From DASZVN01 sp035547055 (GTDB taxonomy: Bacteria > Pseudomonadota > Alphaproteobacteria > Rhizobiales > Methylopilaceae), in contig DASZVN010000238.1 of the NCBI GenBank assembly GCA_035547055.1, forward strand, positions 1-10,212: 10,212 nucleotides of DNA, in the 5' to 3' direction. Below the pieces are notes generated by a model. The model saw only the letters and a list, made by a program, of their open reading frames with translations. It had not been told where the DNA came from and did not search any database. Below are positions 1 through 6,146 of the stretch, in pieces; the first letter of the stretch is position 1, and each line of letters starts with the position of its first letter. The position numbers and the translations under genes are program-made.

Positions 1-663
1 GAAATAGGTCGAGAGCTCCATCGGGCAGCGCACGCCCTTGGGGATGTAGGCGAACGAGCCGTCCGAGAAGACCGCCGAGTTCAGCGTCGCGAAGAAATTG
101 TCGGAGACCGGGACCACCGAGCCGAGATATTTCTGGACGAGCTCGCCGTGCTCGCGGATCGCCTCGGACATCGGGCAGAAGATGACGCCGGCCTTGGCGA
201 GCTCGGCCTTGAAGGTGGTCGCGACCGAGACCGAATCGAACACCGCGTCGACCGCGACGCGGCCTGAGCCGTTGCCGCCGACGCCGGCCAGGATCTCCTG
301 CTCGCGCAGCGGGATACCGAGCTTCTTGTAGGTCGCGAGGATCTCGGGATCGACCTCGTCGAGGCTCGCCAGCGCCTTCTTCGCCTTCGGCGCGGCGTAA
401 TAGTGGATGTCGTCGTAGTCGATCGGCGGATGCGTGACGTTGGCCCAGCGCGGCTCGCGCATCGTCAGCCAGCGGCGATAGGCCTTGAGGCGCCATTCCA
501 GCATCCATTCCGGCTCGTTCTTCTTCGCCGAAATCAGCCGGACGATGTCTTCCGAGAGGCCCTTGGGGGCAACGTCGCTCTCGACGTCGGTGACGAACCC
601 CCATTTGTATTGATCGACGTCGATCCGGCGCACCTGATCGATCGTCTCCTTGACGGCCGGCAT
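1..663 (-). CDS. sufB: SufB, Fe-S cluster assembly scaffold subunit (N-terminal part, cut by window edge)
   Basis: SufB is the core scaffold of the SufBCD complex, on which Fe-S clusters are built in the cytoplasm. I translated the minus strand from the ATG at 661-663 and it stays open through 221 codons to base 1. It begins MPAVKETIDQVRRIDVDQYK and contains typical SufB N-terminal stretches: EPEWMLEWRLKAYRRW (about residues 50-65), GIPLREQE, GVIFCPMSEAIREHGELVQK and YIPKGVRCPMELSTYF at the truncated end. Full-length SufB proteins are close to 490 residues, so a little under half is visible. The start is fixed by a consensus AGGAGG six bases upstream. The cysteine desulfurase gene ends 60 bases upstream on the same strand, so the two are very probably one operon, with sufC, sufD and others expected beyond the left edge (inference). 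Identification is from family sequence recall. Confidence 0.95.
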   Translation of the reverse strand, partial: MPAVKETIDQVRRIDVDQYKWGFVTDVESDVAPKGLSEDIVRLISAKKNEPEWMLEWRLKAYRRWLTMREPRWANVTHPPIDYDDIHYYAAPKAKKALASLDEVDPEILATYKKLGIPLREQEILAGVGGNGSGRVAVDAVFDSVSVATTFKAELAKAGVIFCPMSEAIREHGELVQKYLGSVVPVSDNFFATLNSAVFSDGSFAYIPKGVRCPMELSTYF

Positions 664-669
664 TCTCGA

Positions 670-675
670 CCTCCT
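670..675 (-). promoter_or_regulatory. sufB ribosome binding site
   Basis: On the minus strand this reads AGGAGG, a perfect Shine-Dalgarno core, with a six-base spacer before the sufB ATG. It fixes that start codon and is much stronger than the sites of neighbouring genes, which suggests high translation of the scaffold protein. Confidence 0.85.
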
Positions 676-723
676 GTCCCACGCGGTTTCAAGGACCGCA
701 GGTTGGGGGCATTCCGTTCTGTC

Positions 724-1887
724 TCAGGCGGCGGCCCGTTCCTTCAAACGCGCATGGACGCGCGCCCAGATCGCCAGCGCCTGCTCGACCTCGGCCAAGG
801 TCGAACTCCACCCCACACTCATTCGAATCATTCCATGCAACAAATCGGGGCCGATGGCCATAGCGTCAAGGACATGGGAGGCCTTCACCTTGCCGGACGA
901 GCAGGCCGAGCCGGAGGACACCGCGAGCCCGTCGAGGTCGAGCGCGATCAGCGCCGTCTCCGCCTTGATGCCCGGCACGGCGAAGGCGGTGGTGTTGGGC
1001 AGCCGGTCGGCCCCGGCGGAGAAGATCACGGTGGCCGGATCGACCGTGCGGAGGCCTTCCTCCAGGCGGGAACGCAGCGTCCGAAGGCGCGGCTCCTCCT
1101 CCGCGAGCGCGGCGCGGGCCGCAGCCGCCGCGGCACCGAAGCCGACGATTCCGAGGAGGTTCTCGGTGCCGCTGCGGCCGCCGCGCTCCTGGCCGCCGCC
1201 CCGGATCATGGCGCCGGCCGGCCGCACGCCCTCGCTGCGGCGGATCAGCGCGCCGACCCCGGCGGGAGCGCCGAGCTTGTGGCCGCTGACCACGAGGAAA
1301 TCGGCACCGAGCGCGGCGAGATCGGTCGGAACGCGCCCGGCGCTCTGCACCGCGTCCACCACCACCGCGCCGCCGGCAGCATGGACGCGGGCCGCGGCCT
1401 CGGCGGCCGGCTGGATGACGCCGGTCTCGTTGTTCGCGCTCTGGAGCGCCAGCAGGACCGGCCCCGGCCCGGCCGCGAGCGTGGCCTCCAGCGCCGCAAT
1501 GTCGAGCCGGCCGTCGCCGTCGACGGGCAGCCGTTCGGCCGCCGCGGACGGGAAGCGATGGCCGTCCAGCACCGCGAGGTGCTCGACCGCCGACGCGAGC
1601 AGCCGTGCCGCGTGGAATGGCCGGTCGTCGAGCACGAGATCGGGCGTGAGCGCGAGGTTCAGCGCCTCGGTCGCGCCGCTGGTGAAGGTCACCGCCGCCG
1701 GCCTGGCCCCGACCAATGCCGCGACCGCTTCGCGCGCGGCTTCCACGGCGGCGCGGGCAGCGCGGCCCTCGGCATGCACCGAGGACGGGTTGCCGACCCG
1801 CTCGAGGGCCGCGCGCATCGCCGCCGCCGCCTCGGGGCGGAGGGGCGCGGTGGCGTTGTGGTCGAGATAGAGGCGATCCGCGGCCAT
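724..1887 (-). CDS. Class I (NifS/IscS-like) cysteine desulfurase
   Basis: This is a 387-residue, PLP-dependent cytoplasmic enzyme that takes sulfur from L-cysteine, leaving alanine and an enzyme-bound persulfide for Fe-S assembly. Visible signatures in order: LDHNATAPL (8-16), a PLP-phosphate loop TSGATEAL (69-76), H103 where IscS has its PLP-stacking histidine, ANNETG (151-156), the cofactor-contacting D178 and Q181, the Schiff-base lysine K204 in SGHKLGAPAG, the RSGTEN motif (238-243), and the active-site cysteine C329 in SSGSACSSG. The last motif is class I (IscS/NifS) rather than SufS-type. Length is close to IscS (about 400). It lies directly upstream of sufB, an arrangement common in alphaproteobacteria, where a second, SufS-type desulfurase usually sits further down the operon. 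The ATG at 1887 has a GAGG four bases upstream. I cannot choose between the names nifS and iscS, so no symbol is given. Confidence 0.95.
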   Translation of the reverse strand: MAADRLYLDHNATAPLRPEAAAAMRAALERVGNPSSVHAEGRAARAAVEAAREAVAALVGARPAAVTFTSGATEALNLALTPDLVLDDRPFHAARLLASAVEHLAVLDGHRFPSAAAERLPVDGDGRLDIAALEATLAAGPGPVLLALQSANNETGVIQPAAEAAARVHAAGGAVVVDAVQSAGRVPTDLAALGADFLVVSGHKLGAPAGVGALIRRSEGVRPAGAMIRGGGQERGGRSGTENLLGIVGFGAAAAAARAALAEEEPRLRTLRSRLEEGLRTVDPATVIFSAGADRLPNTTAFAVPGIKAETALIALDLDGLAVSSGSACSSGKVKASHVLDAMAIGPDLLHGMIRMSVGWSSTLAEVEQALAIWARVHARLKERAAA

Positions 1888-1903
1888 GGCGCCTCAAGGT
1901 CCC

Positions 1904-1927
1904 GGCGCAAGCGGCTTGCCTTGCGCC
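1904..1927. promoter_or_regulatory. Inverted repeat in the leader of the cysteine desulfurase-suf operon
   Basis: GGCGCAAG (1904-1911) and CTTGCGCC (1920-1927) form a perfect 8-bp inverted repeat with an 8-base spacer. A second repeat is nested in it: GCAAG-CGG-CTTGC (1907-1919). The two hairpins share the left arm and so exclude each other. The site lies 17-40 bases upstream of the cysteine desulfurase start, within a 170-bp divergent region shared with the hydrolase gene. It could be an operator for a dimeric regulator or a leader hairpin. It does not match the A/T-rich boxes I know for Irr or Fur, and I see no clear IscR-type site, so the regulator is unknown. Confidence 0.4.
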
Positions 1928-2057
1928 CTTCTCGTCATGATATGAAGCGCGCCGAGCCTACGGCGGCTGTCCGGACGAAAACCCCTAGGTGATCTCCGCG
2001 GCGGCAGCAAGTCAACGCCATCCGCCCCGCCTCTCCCGGCAGTCGAACGGAACCTCT

Positions 2058-2711
2058 ATGCCCGAAGTCATCTTCAACGGACCGGCCGGCCGCCTCGAAG
2101 GCCGCTACCATCCCGCGCGCATCAAGAACGCGCCGATCGCGATCATCCTGCATCCCCACCCGCAATTCGGCGGGACGATGAACAACCCGATCGTCTACCA
2201 GCTCTATTACGCCTTCGCCGAGCGCGGCTTCGCGGTGCTGCGCTTCAATTTCCGCGGCGTCGGCCGCAGCCAGGGCGCGTTCCACGGCCAGGACGAGCTG
2301 TCCGACGCCGCGGCCGCGCTCGACTGGGCGCAGACCTTCAACACCGACTCGCGCGCCTGCTGGGTCGCCGGCGTCTCGTTCGGCGCCTGGATCGGGATGC
2401 AGCTCCTGATGCGGCGGCCGGAGATCGAGGGCTTCATCTCGGTCGCGCCGATGGCCGGGCGGTTCGACTTCACCTTCCTCGCGCCCTGCCCGTCCTCCGG
2501 GCTGATCGTCCATGGCGACCAGGACCGCGTGGCCCAGCCCAAGGACGTCCAGGCGCTGGTCGACAAGCTCAAGACCCAGCGCGGCATCATCATCGACCAG
2601 GCCATCATCCCCGGCGCCAACCATTTCTTCGAGGGCAAGACCGAGGAGCTGATGGAGGCGTGCAGCGCCTACCTCGAGAAGCGCCTCGGCAGCCGCGAAA
2701 GCGCTGCCTGA
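2058..2711 (+). CDS. Alpha/beta hydrolase, COG2945-type
   Basis: A 217-residue single-domain alpha/beta hydrolase, probably a cytoplasmic esterase or thioesterase of unknown substrate. I start it at the ATG at 2058 because MPEVIFNGPAGRLEGRYH is the usual beginning of this family; the 23 residues available further upstream look like non-coding GC-rich sequence. Visible elements: ILHPHPQFGGTMNN (30-43, oxyanion-hole region), RFNFRGVGRSQG (62-73), the nucleophile elbow GVSFG with S107, the acid loop HGDQDRV with D156 the likely acid, and the histidine H189 in GANHFF. The triad is therefore complete. It is divergent from the cysteine desulfurase and converges on the sulfotransferase-like gene. 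This hydrolase is often seen beside suf genes in related bacteria (recollection), but nothing in the sequence ties its chemistry to Fe-S assembly. Confidence 0.88.
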   Translation: MPEVIFNGPAGRLEGRYHPARIKNAPIAIILHPHPQFGGTMNNPIVYQLYYAFAERGFAVLRFNFRGVGRSQGAFHGQDELSDAAAALDWAQTFNTDSRACWVAGVSFGAWIGMQLLMRRPEIEGFISVAPMAGRFDFTFLAPCPSSGLIVHGDQDRVAQPKDVQALVDKLKTQRGIIIDQAIIPGANHFFEGKTEELMEACSAYLEKRLGSRESAA

Positions 2712-2720
2712 GGCACCCTC

Positions 2721-2733
2721 GGCGAGACTCGCC
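2721..2733. repeat. Short palindrome GGCGAG-A-CTCGCC
   Basis: Perfect 6-bp arms around one base, ten bases after the hydrolase stop codon and immediately before the family I palindrome. Almost the same 13-mer (GGCGAG-G-CTCGCC) occurs at 6871-6883 just ahead of xerC. With the following hairpin it probably helps end the hydrolase transcript. Confidence 0.5.
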
Positions 2734-2734
2734 C

Positions 2735-2764
2735 GTGGGCAACGCAAGCGTTGTCCACCCTACG
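2735..2764 (+). repeat. Family I palindromic repeat, single unit (copy A)
   Basis: Arms GTGGGCAACGC (2735-2745) and GCGTTGTCCAC (2748-2758) flank AA, giving an 11-bp stem with one G-U pair in plus-strand RNA. The conserved outer end CCCTACG follows (2758-2764). Copies B and C carry the same outer end. This single unit sits between two convergent genes, where it may act as a bidirectional terminator, and it contains the stop codon of the minus-strand gene (TAG, 2762-2760). Confidence 0.8.
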
Positions 2765-3833
2765 ACTTGGAGCGCCCGCGTCGGAGTGAACCGGCGGCCG
2801 CCACGGGAAAGCGCTCTGCCACGGCGGCCATGATCGCCGCGATCGCTTCCTCGACGGCAGGGTCGGCCGGTCCGCCGATCTCGTTGACCGACTCGGGCGC
2901 GGGCATCGCGACGCGTTCGGCCCATGGCGCACTCCAGACTGCGCGGGCGAAGCGCTCGTTGGCCGCGGCGGTTCGCTCCTCGATCGCGCGCTGCAGGGCC
3001 GGCGTCAGCCCGCGGAACGCGTCTCCATCGAGCCCGCGCGCCTTGGCCTCCGCCTGGACGAAACGCATCGGTTCGGCCGCCGCCGCCGGGTCCAATCGGC
3101 GCGGCACCCCGGCGCGATGGAGCCGGCGCGCGACCTCGACCGAGACCGGGCCGGGGCTGCGGTTGACGCGGAGCGAAATGTCGCGCGGGGCGATCAGCGG
3201 CAGCACCCGATCACCGAGCCCGGTCTCGACGAAGACCCGGCTAAGGAACGGCTCGCCGTCGCCGGCGGCGCGCACCGGAACCGCGGCGAGCCGTCCCTCC
3301 GCCGCCCGCTGCCAAGCCCGCGCGAGGCGGCCGTAGTCGAGCCGCCGCGCCTCGGGCGTGAGGCCGCGGAGCGTGGCCGCGACATAGTCGGCAAAGGTCC
3401 GGCCCTCGCGCAGGAACTGCATCCGCCAGGCATAGGTCGAGTTGAGATATTCGGCCTGCGGCTTGACCGTCAGCAGGATCTCCATGGCGAAGCCGCGGCG
3501 GGCGAAAGCCGCGGCGAGCGGCCGCCACGGCGTCCGCGGCCAGCCGATCTGGCAGAGCCCCTCATAGGACAGGATCGCGGTATCGGCAGCGGTCGTCGCG
3601 AGCATCCGGTCGAGCGCGGCGAGCAGCGCCGCCCGCTCGCGCCGCGGGCGGCGGCCGTCGAGTGCCTCGCCGAGCGGCTTGTGGTTGTTGGCGGCGGCTT
3701 CGCCGTCCGCGGTCGCCAGCGCCGGATAGAGGATGCCGGCGGTCTCCAGCGCCGCGCGATGCCGCGCCATGAAGAATTGCAGCGCGCTCGTCGCCGTCCG
3801 GGGCATGCCGATATGGACGATTGCGCGCCGCAC
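2760..3833 (-). CDS. Sulfotransferase-like P-loop protein, substrate unknown
   Basis: A 357-residue protein resembling uncharacterised bacterial sulfotransferase-fold proteins. The N-terminus IVHIGMPRTATSALQ (5-19) matches the PAPS-binding loop usually written HIGxxKTGTTSLQ. ILSYEGL (87-93), VKPQAEYLNSTYAWRMQF (113-130) and NRS (234-236) sit where this family has its second and third nucleotide-contacting segments. The usual loop lysine is arginine here (R12) and the first threonine-glycine pair is T13-A14, so PAPS binding is plausible but not assured. The N-terminus is not a signal peptide, so it is probably cytoplasmic. The start is a GTG at 3833; no other start lies upstream of the loop in frame, and the next ATG (codon 10) would cut into the loop. 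A GGAGG ends just one base before this GTG, which is unusually close. The TAG stop lies inside repeat copy A. A modifier of cell-surface glycans is a guess only. Confidence 0.75.
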   Translation of the reverse strand: MRRAIVHIGMPRTATSALQFFMARHRAALETAGILYPALATADGEAAANNHKPLGEALDGRRPRRERAALLAALDRMLATTAADTAILSYEGLCQIGWPRTPWRPLAAAFARRGFAMEILLTVKPQAEYLNSTYAWRMQFLREGRTFADYVAATLRGLTPEARRLDYGRLARAWQRAAEGRLAAVPVRAAGDGEPFLSRVFVETGLGDRVLPLIAPRDISLRVNRSPGPVSVEVARRLHRAGVPRRLDPAAAAEPMRFVQAEAKARGLDGDAFRGLTPALQRAIEERTAAANERFARAVWSAPWAERVAMPAPESVNEIGGPADPAVEEAIAAIMAAVAERFPVAAAGSLRRGRSKS

Positions 3834-3886
3834 GCCTCCGCTTAACGGGCGGCCGGGCGGGATTCAATGGAGGGCGGGGCTCTCGC

Positions 3887-3977
3887 CGTCATGCCCGGCC
3901 TCGGGCCAGGCAGCCACGAGTCCGGGGCGCTGCGCCGGGAGGAAGTCGCGGGTGGCCGGGACAGGCCGGCCCTGACG
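3887..3977. repeat. Family II palindromic repeats, two units in inverted orientation
   Basis: The left unit begins CGTCATGCCCGGCC and folds as TGCCCGGCC-TCG-GGCCAGGCA (3892-3912, one mismatch that becomes G-U in minus-strand RNA). The right unit, read on the minus strand, begins CGTCAGGGCCGGCC, with 6-bp arms GGCCGG (3954-3959) and CCGGCC (3966-3971). The two units point towards each other. The right unit closely matches the single unit at 7851-7881. The element fills most of the 151-base gap between the PilZ gene and the sulfotransferase-like gene, so it may uncouple their expression by forming hairpins in a shared minus-strand transcript. Confidence 0.65.
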
Positions 3978-3984
3978 AACGGGT

Positions 3985-4344
3985 TCAGCGCGGCGGGTCG
4001 AGATTTTCCAGCTCGGCGCGGCGGCGCTTCAGCTCGGCGTTCTCGCGCTCGAGCTTGCGCAGGCGCTCGCGGTCGACCGACTGCTCGTCGTCCTTGACGA
4101 TGACGCCGCCGATCTCGTTCAGCTTGCGCCAGGTGACGCGCACCCGGCAGCGCAGATTCTTCTGCGGGATCTGCAGCTCGAACTCGTCCGGGACGGCGAC
4201 CGTCGTGCCGAACGACAGGCGGAACCCGTCGGCCGAGATGTTGCGGACGACGCAATCCACCGTCGACAATCGCTTGTTGTAGATGACCTTGCCGCCGAGG
4301 TAGCTCGGAAGCCGGCCGTCGCTGCGCCGCTCTTCCATATCCAT
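3985..4344 (-). CDS. PilZ-domain protein with charged C-terminal helix
   Basis: A 119-residue protein with a PilZ-type fold, the domain that commonly binds the second messenger cyclic di-GMP. Both signature motifs are present: RxxxR as R7-S-D-G-R11, and (D/N)xSxxG as N35-I-S-A-D-G40. The core runs to about residue 80 (RCRVRVTWRKLNEIGGVIV). After it, residues about 84-115 are a Glu/Arg/Leu-rich segment (RERLRKLERENAELKRRRAEL) with coiled-coil-like heptads, suggesting a dimerisation or partner-binding helix. Two starts are possible: ATG at 4344 (used here) or ATG at 4338, which is better spaced (8 bases) from an AGGGG on the minus strand. No diguanylate cyclase or motility gene is nearby to name a target. 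It is on the same strand as the sulfotransferase-like gene but separated from it by family II repeats. Confidence 0.85.
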   Translation of the reverse strand: MDMEERRSDGRLPSYLGGKVIYNKRLSTVDCVVRNISADGFRLSFGTTVAVPDEFELQIPQKNLRCRVRVTWRKLNEIGGVIVKDDEQSVDRERLRKLERENAELKRRRAELENLDPPR

Positions 4345-4449
4345 GGCCCCTGCCGCCCGTCCGGGCGTGAGCGGTTCTTCTCTACGCCAGTTGCGTCAGA
4401 CAAGAAACAAATTGCTCCGATCGCGCTTAACGCCCGGTGAAACGCGGTG

Positions 4450-4477
4450 AAGAAAGAAAAGCCTCGGGCTTCGAGGC
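4450..4477 (-). terminator. Rho-independent terminator, minus strand
   Basis: Read on the minus strand: GCCTCG, loop AAGCC, CGAGGC, then TTTTCTTTCT. The perfect 6-bp GC stem followed at once by a T-rich tract is a canonical intrinsic terminator. No minus-strand protein gene lies immediately upstream of it (the next is anmK, over 3 kb away), so it most likely ends a short non-coding transcript. On the plus strand the stem has no U tract and precedes the solute-binding protein gene. Confidence 0.6.
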
Positions 4478-4530
4478 AGTTGTGCCGCTTTGCGAATGCA
4501 CCCCGAACCGCCTTGAAGCGCTCCAGGGGA
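4450..4530 (-). ncRNA. Candidate structured small RNA, unknown family
   Basis: Upstream of the minus-strand terminator lie two abutting hairpins: CCCC/GGGG closing 4501-4529, with an inner CGC/GCG pair around 4509-4520, and TGCCGC-TTT-GCG-aat-GCA at 4483-4500. The terminator stem (4461-4477) follows. Three consecutive stems ending in a U tract, with no open reading frame I would accept on that strand, suggest a small RNA of about 80 nt. A TACTAT on the minus strand (4542-4537) is a possible -10 box that would start transcription near 4530. The -35 region is weak (CTTTCA at 17 bp spacing). It would be antisense to the 5' leader of the solute-binding protein gene. I do not recognise it as tmRNA, SRP RNA, 6S RNA or a known riboswitch. 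This is a prediction from folding by eye. Confidence 0.35.
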
Positions 4531-4531
4531 C

Positions 4532-4548
4532 GGCGGATAGTACCCGCC
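4532..4548 (+). promoter_or_regulatory. Leader hairpin upstream of the solute-binding protein gene
   Basis: GGCGG (4532-4536) and CCGCC (4544-4548) flank a 7-base loop, 45 bases ahead of the solute-binding protein ATG. It could be a leader structure of that mRNA. Its loop, read on the other strand, holds the possible -10 box of the candidate small RNA, so the two readings compete. Confidence 0.25.
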
Positions 4549-4581
4549 GAGGGGCGAATGAAAGCCTCCCGCGAACAAGAC

Positions 4582-4587
4582 AGGGGA
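4582..4587 (+). promoter_or_regulatory. Ribosome binding site that sets the solute-binding protein start
   Basis: AGGGGA, five bases before the ATG at 4593. It selects this ATG over an in-frame ATG at 4437, whose extra 52 residues would precede the signal peptide and overlap the terminator hairpin. Confidence 0.8.
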
Positions 4588-4592
4588 GAGAG

Positions 4593-6134
4593 ATGCTGAG
4601 ACGGAGCTTCCTCGCCTTCACGGCCGCCGCGACGCTCGCCTTCGCCGCTTTCCCCGGCGTGGCCTCCGCGCAAGGCGCCGACGTGACGCTCAAAGCCGCG
4701 ACCAATGCCGAACCCGACGTTCTCGACATCCAGCTTGCCGGCGACCCCCCGGCCGACTTCATCACGCTGCAGAACGTGTTCGAGCAGCCGTGGGGCTGGA
4801 CCTATGACGGCAAGCTCAAGGAGACCGTCGCCAAGATCGACGTCTCGCCCGACCGCAAGACCATCACCTTCCACGTCCACCCCGGCGTGAAGTTCTCCTC
4901 GGGCGACGAGCTGACCGGGGCCGACATCAAGTTCAGTTGGGACCGCTACAAGGCGAAGTCGCGCTGGGCCGGCCGGCACGCCCAATTCATCGACCACGTC
5001 GACGCGCCGGACAAATATACCGCTGTCTTCCACTTCAGCCGGCCCGACGTCGGCTTCTTCGGCGGCGGCGGCGTCTATGTCGAATCGAAGGCCTATTTCG
5101 ACCGTGTCGGCGAGAAGGAGGCGTCTACCCATCCCATCGGCTTCGGCCCCTATTCGATCGGCGACTACAAGCCCGGCCAGTATCTCGATCTGAAGCGCTT
5201 CGACGGCTATTACGGCGGCAAGCCGGAGGTGAAGTCGGCGCGGATCTTCTTCGTCGCCGACGACAACACCCGCATCGCCAAGCTCAAGGCGGGCGAGGTC
5301 GACATCATCACCTCGCCGCCCTACCCCGAGATCGCGGGGCTGAAGAAGGACGGCTACAACATCGCCGAGCTGCCGGCCCACCCGACCATCAACGTCCAGT
5401 TCCACACCTGGAACCCGACCGTTCCCTGGTACAAGCAGAAGGTCCGGCTCGCGATCGCCCACGCCATCGACGCCGACGCGATCGTCAAGAACCTCCTCGC
5501 CGGGGTGCCGACCCGCTACGCCTTCCTCGCGCCGGGCGAGTTCGGCTACGACCCGACGCTGAAACCCTACAGCTACGACCCGGCGCTGGCGAAGAAGCTG
5601 CTCGCGGAGGCCGGCTATCCGAACGGCTTCACCATGCCGCTCTACTATACCAGCGTCGCCTATTACGGCATCAAGCAGACCGTCGAGGCGGTGGTGCTGT
5701 ACCTGCAGCAGGTCGGGATCAAGGCCGACGTCCACGCCATGGACCAGATGCAGATCCTGAAGATGCTGTTCAGCATCGGTGGCGACAAGACCGGCAACTA
5801 TGTCGGCGTCACCGCGATGCCGGCCGCGAATGTCGGCCTTGCCACCATGGACACGATCACCCTGGCCTACTGGGGCGGCGGCCCGGGCCGCATCAAGCCG
5901 GCCTGGCACAACGAGGCGTTCGACCAGGTCGTGACGCAGGCGATCAACACCGTCGACGACGAGAAGCGCAGCGACCTCATCAAGCAGGCGGTCCGCATCC
6001 TCCACGACGACGTCGGCGTCGTCCCGCTGTGGAACTCGGTCTATGTCTACGCCTCGGACAAGAGCCTCCACTACAAGGTCGTCGAGCACCGCCTGCCGGC
6101 GCTGCGGCTGGCCGATATCACGATGACGAAGTGA
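4593..6134 (+). CDS. ABC transporter substrate-binding protein, family 5 (SBP_bac_5), exported
   Basis: A 513-residue periplasmic solute-binding protein of the DppA/OppA/NikA family, which hands oligopeptides, opines, nickel or similar solutes to an inner-membrane ABC importer. The start at 4593 gives a clean Sec signal peptide: MLRRSF, a hydrophobic stretch (about 7-20), and a likely cut after ASA (residue 26). There is no lipobox cysteine. Family 5 landmarks: the first lobe from TLKAATNAEPDVLDIQ (32-47), FHVHPGVKFSSGDELTGADIKFSWDR-type sequence (about 93-118), GFGPYSIGDYKPGQ (183-196), VRLAIAHAIDADAIVKNLL (284-302), YDPALAKKLLAEAGYPNGF (328-346), and PLWNSVYVYA near the end. The substrate cannot be read from the sequence. 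No permease or ATPase genes adjoin it: a palindromic repeat and then an unrelated membrane protein follow, so its transporter must lie elsewhere. It is divergent from the PilZ gene. Confidence 0.92.
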   Translation: MLRRSFLAFTAAATLAFAAFPGVASAQGADVTLKAATNAEPDVLDIQLAGDPPADFITLQNVFEQPWGWTYDGKLKETVAKIDVSPDRKTITFHVHPGVKFSSGDELTGADIKFSWDRYKAKSRWAGRHAQFIDHVDAPDKYTAVFHFSRPDVGFFGGGGVYVESKAYFDRVGEKEASTHPIGFGPYSIGDYKPGQYLDLKRFDGYYGGKPEVKSARIFFVADDNTRIAKLKAGEVDIITSPPYPEIAGLKKDGYNIAELPAHPTINVQFHTWNPTVPWYKQKVRLAIAHAIDADAIVKNLLAGVPTRYAFLAPGEFGYDPTLKPYSYDPALAKKLLAEAGYPNGFTMPLYYTSVAYYGIKQTVEAVVLYLQQVGIKADVHAMDQMQILKMLFSIGGDKTGNYVGVTAMPAANVGLATMDTITLAYWGGGPGRIKPAWHNEAFDQVVTQAINTVDDEKRSDLIKQAVRILHDDVGVVPLWNSVYVYASDKSLHYKVVEHRLPALRLADITMTK

Positions 6135-6146
6135 GGCAACGGTGAG

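Noticed and set aside
683..699. Hairpin GCGGT/ACCGC in the cysteine desulfurase-sufB gap
   Set aside because: Only five base pairs with no U tract, expected by chance at this GC content.
403..1992. A 529-codon plus-strand open frame opposite the cysteine desulfurase
   Set aside because: Arg/Gly/Pro-rich shadow of a well-supported gene in very GC-rich DNA. It has no recognisable domain, and the minus-strand frame carries every cysteine desulfurase motif.
1989..2057. N-terminal extension of the alpha/beta hydrolase
   Set aside because: The 23 residues do not resemble the family, whose members begin at about MPEVIF.
4437..4592. N-terminal extension of the solute-binding protein to an upstream ATG
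   Set aside because: It would place 52 charged residues ahead of a standard signal peptide, and a strong ribosome binding site marks the ATG at 4593.
4119..6089. A 656-codon minus-strand open frame opposite the solute-binding protein
   Set aside because: Low-complexity Val/Asp/Arg/Leu-rich translation typical of antisense GC3 bias. It also runs across the PilZ gene and the candidate small RNA terminator.
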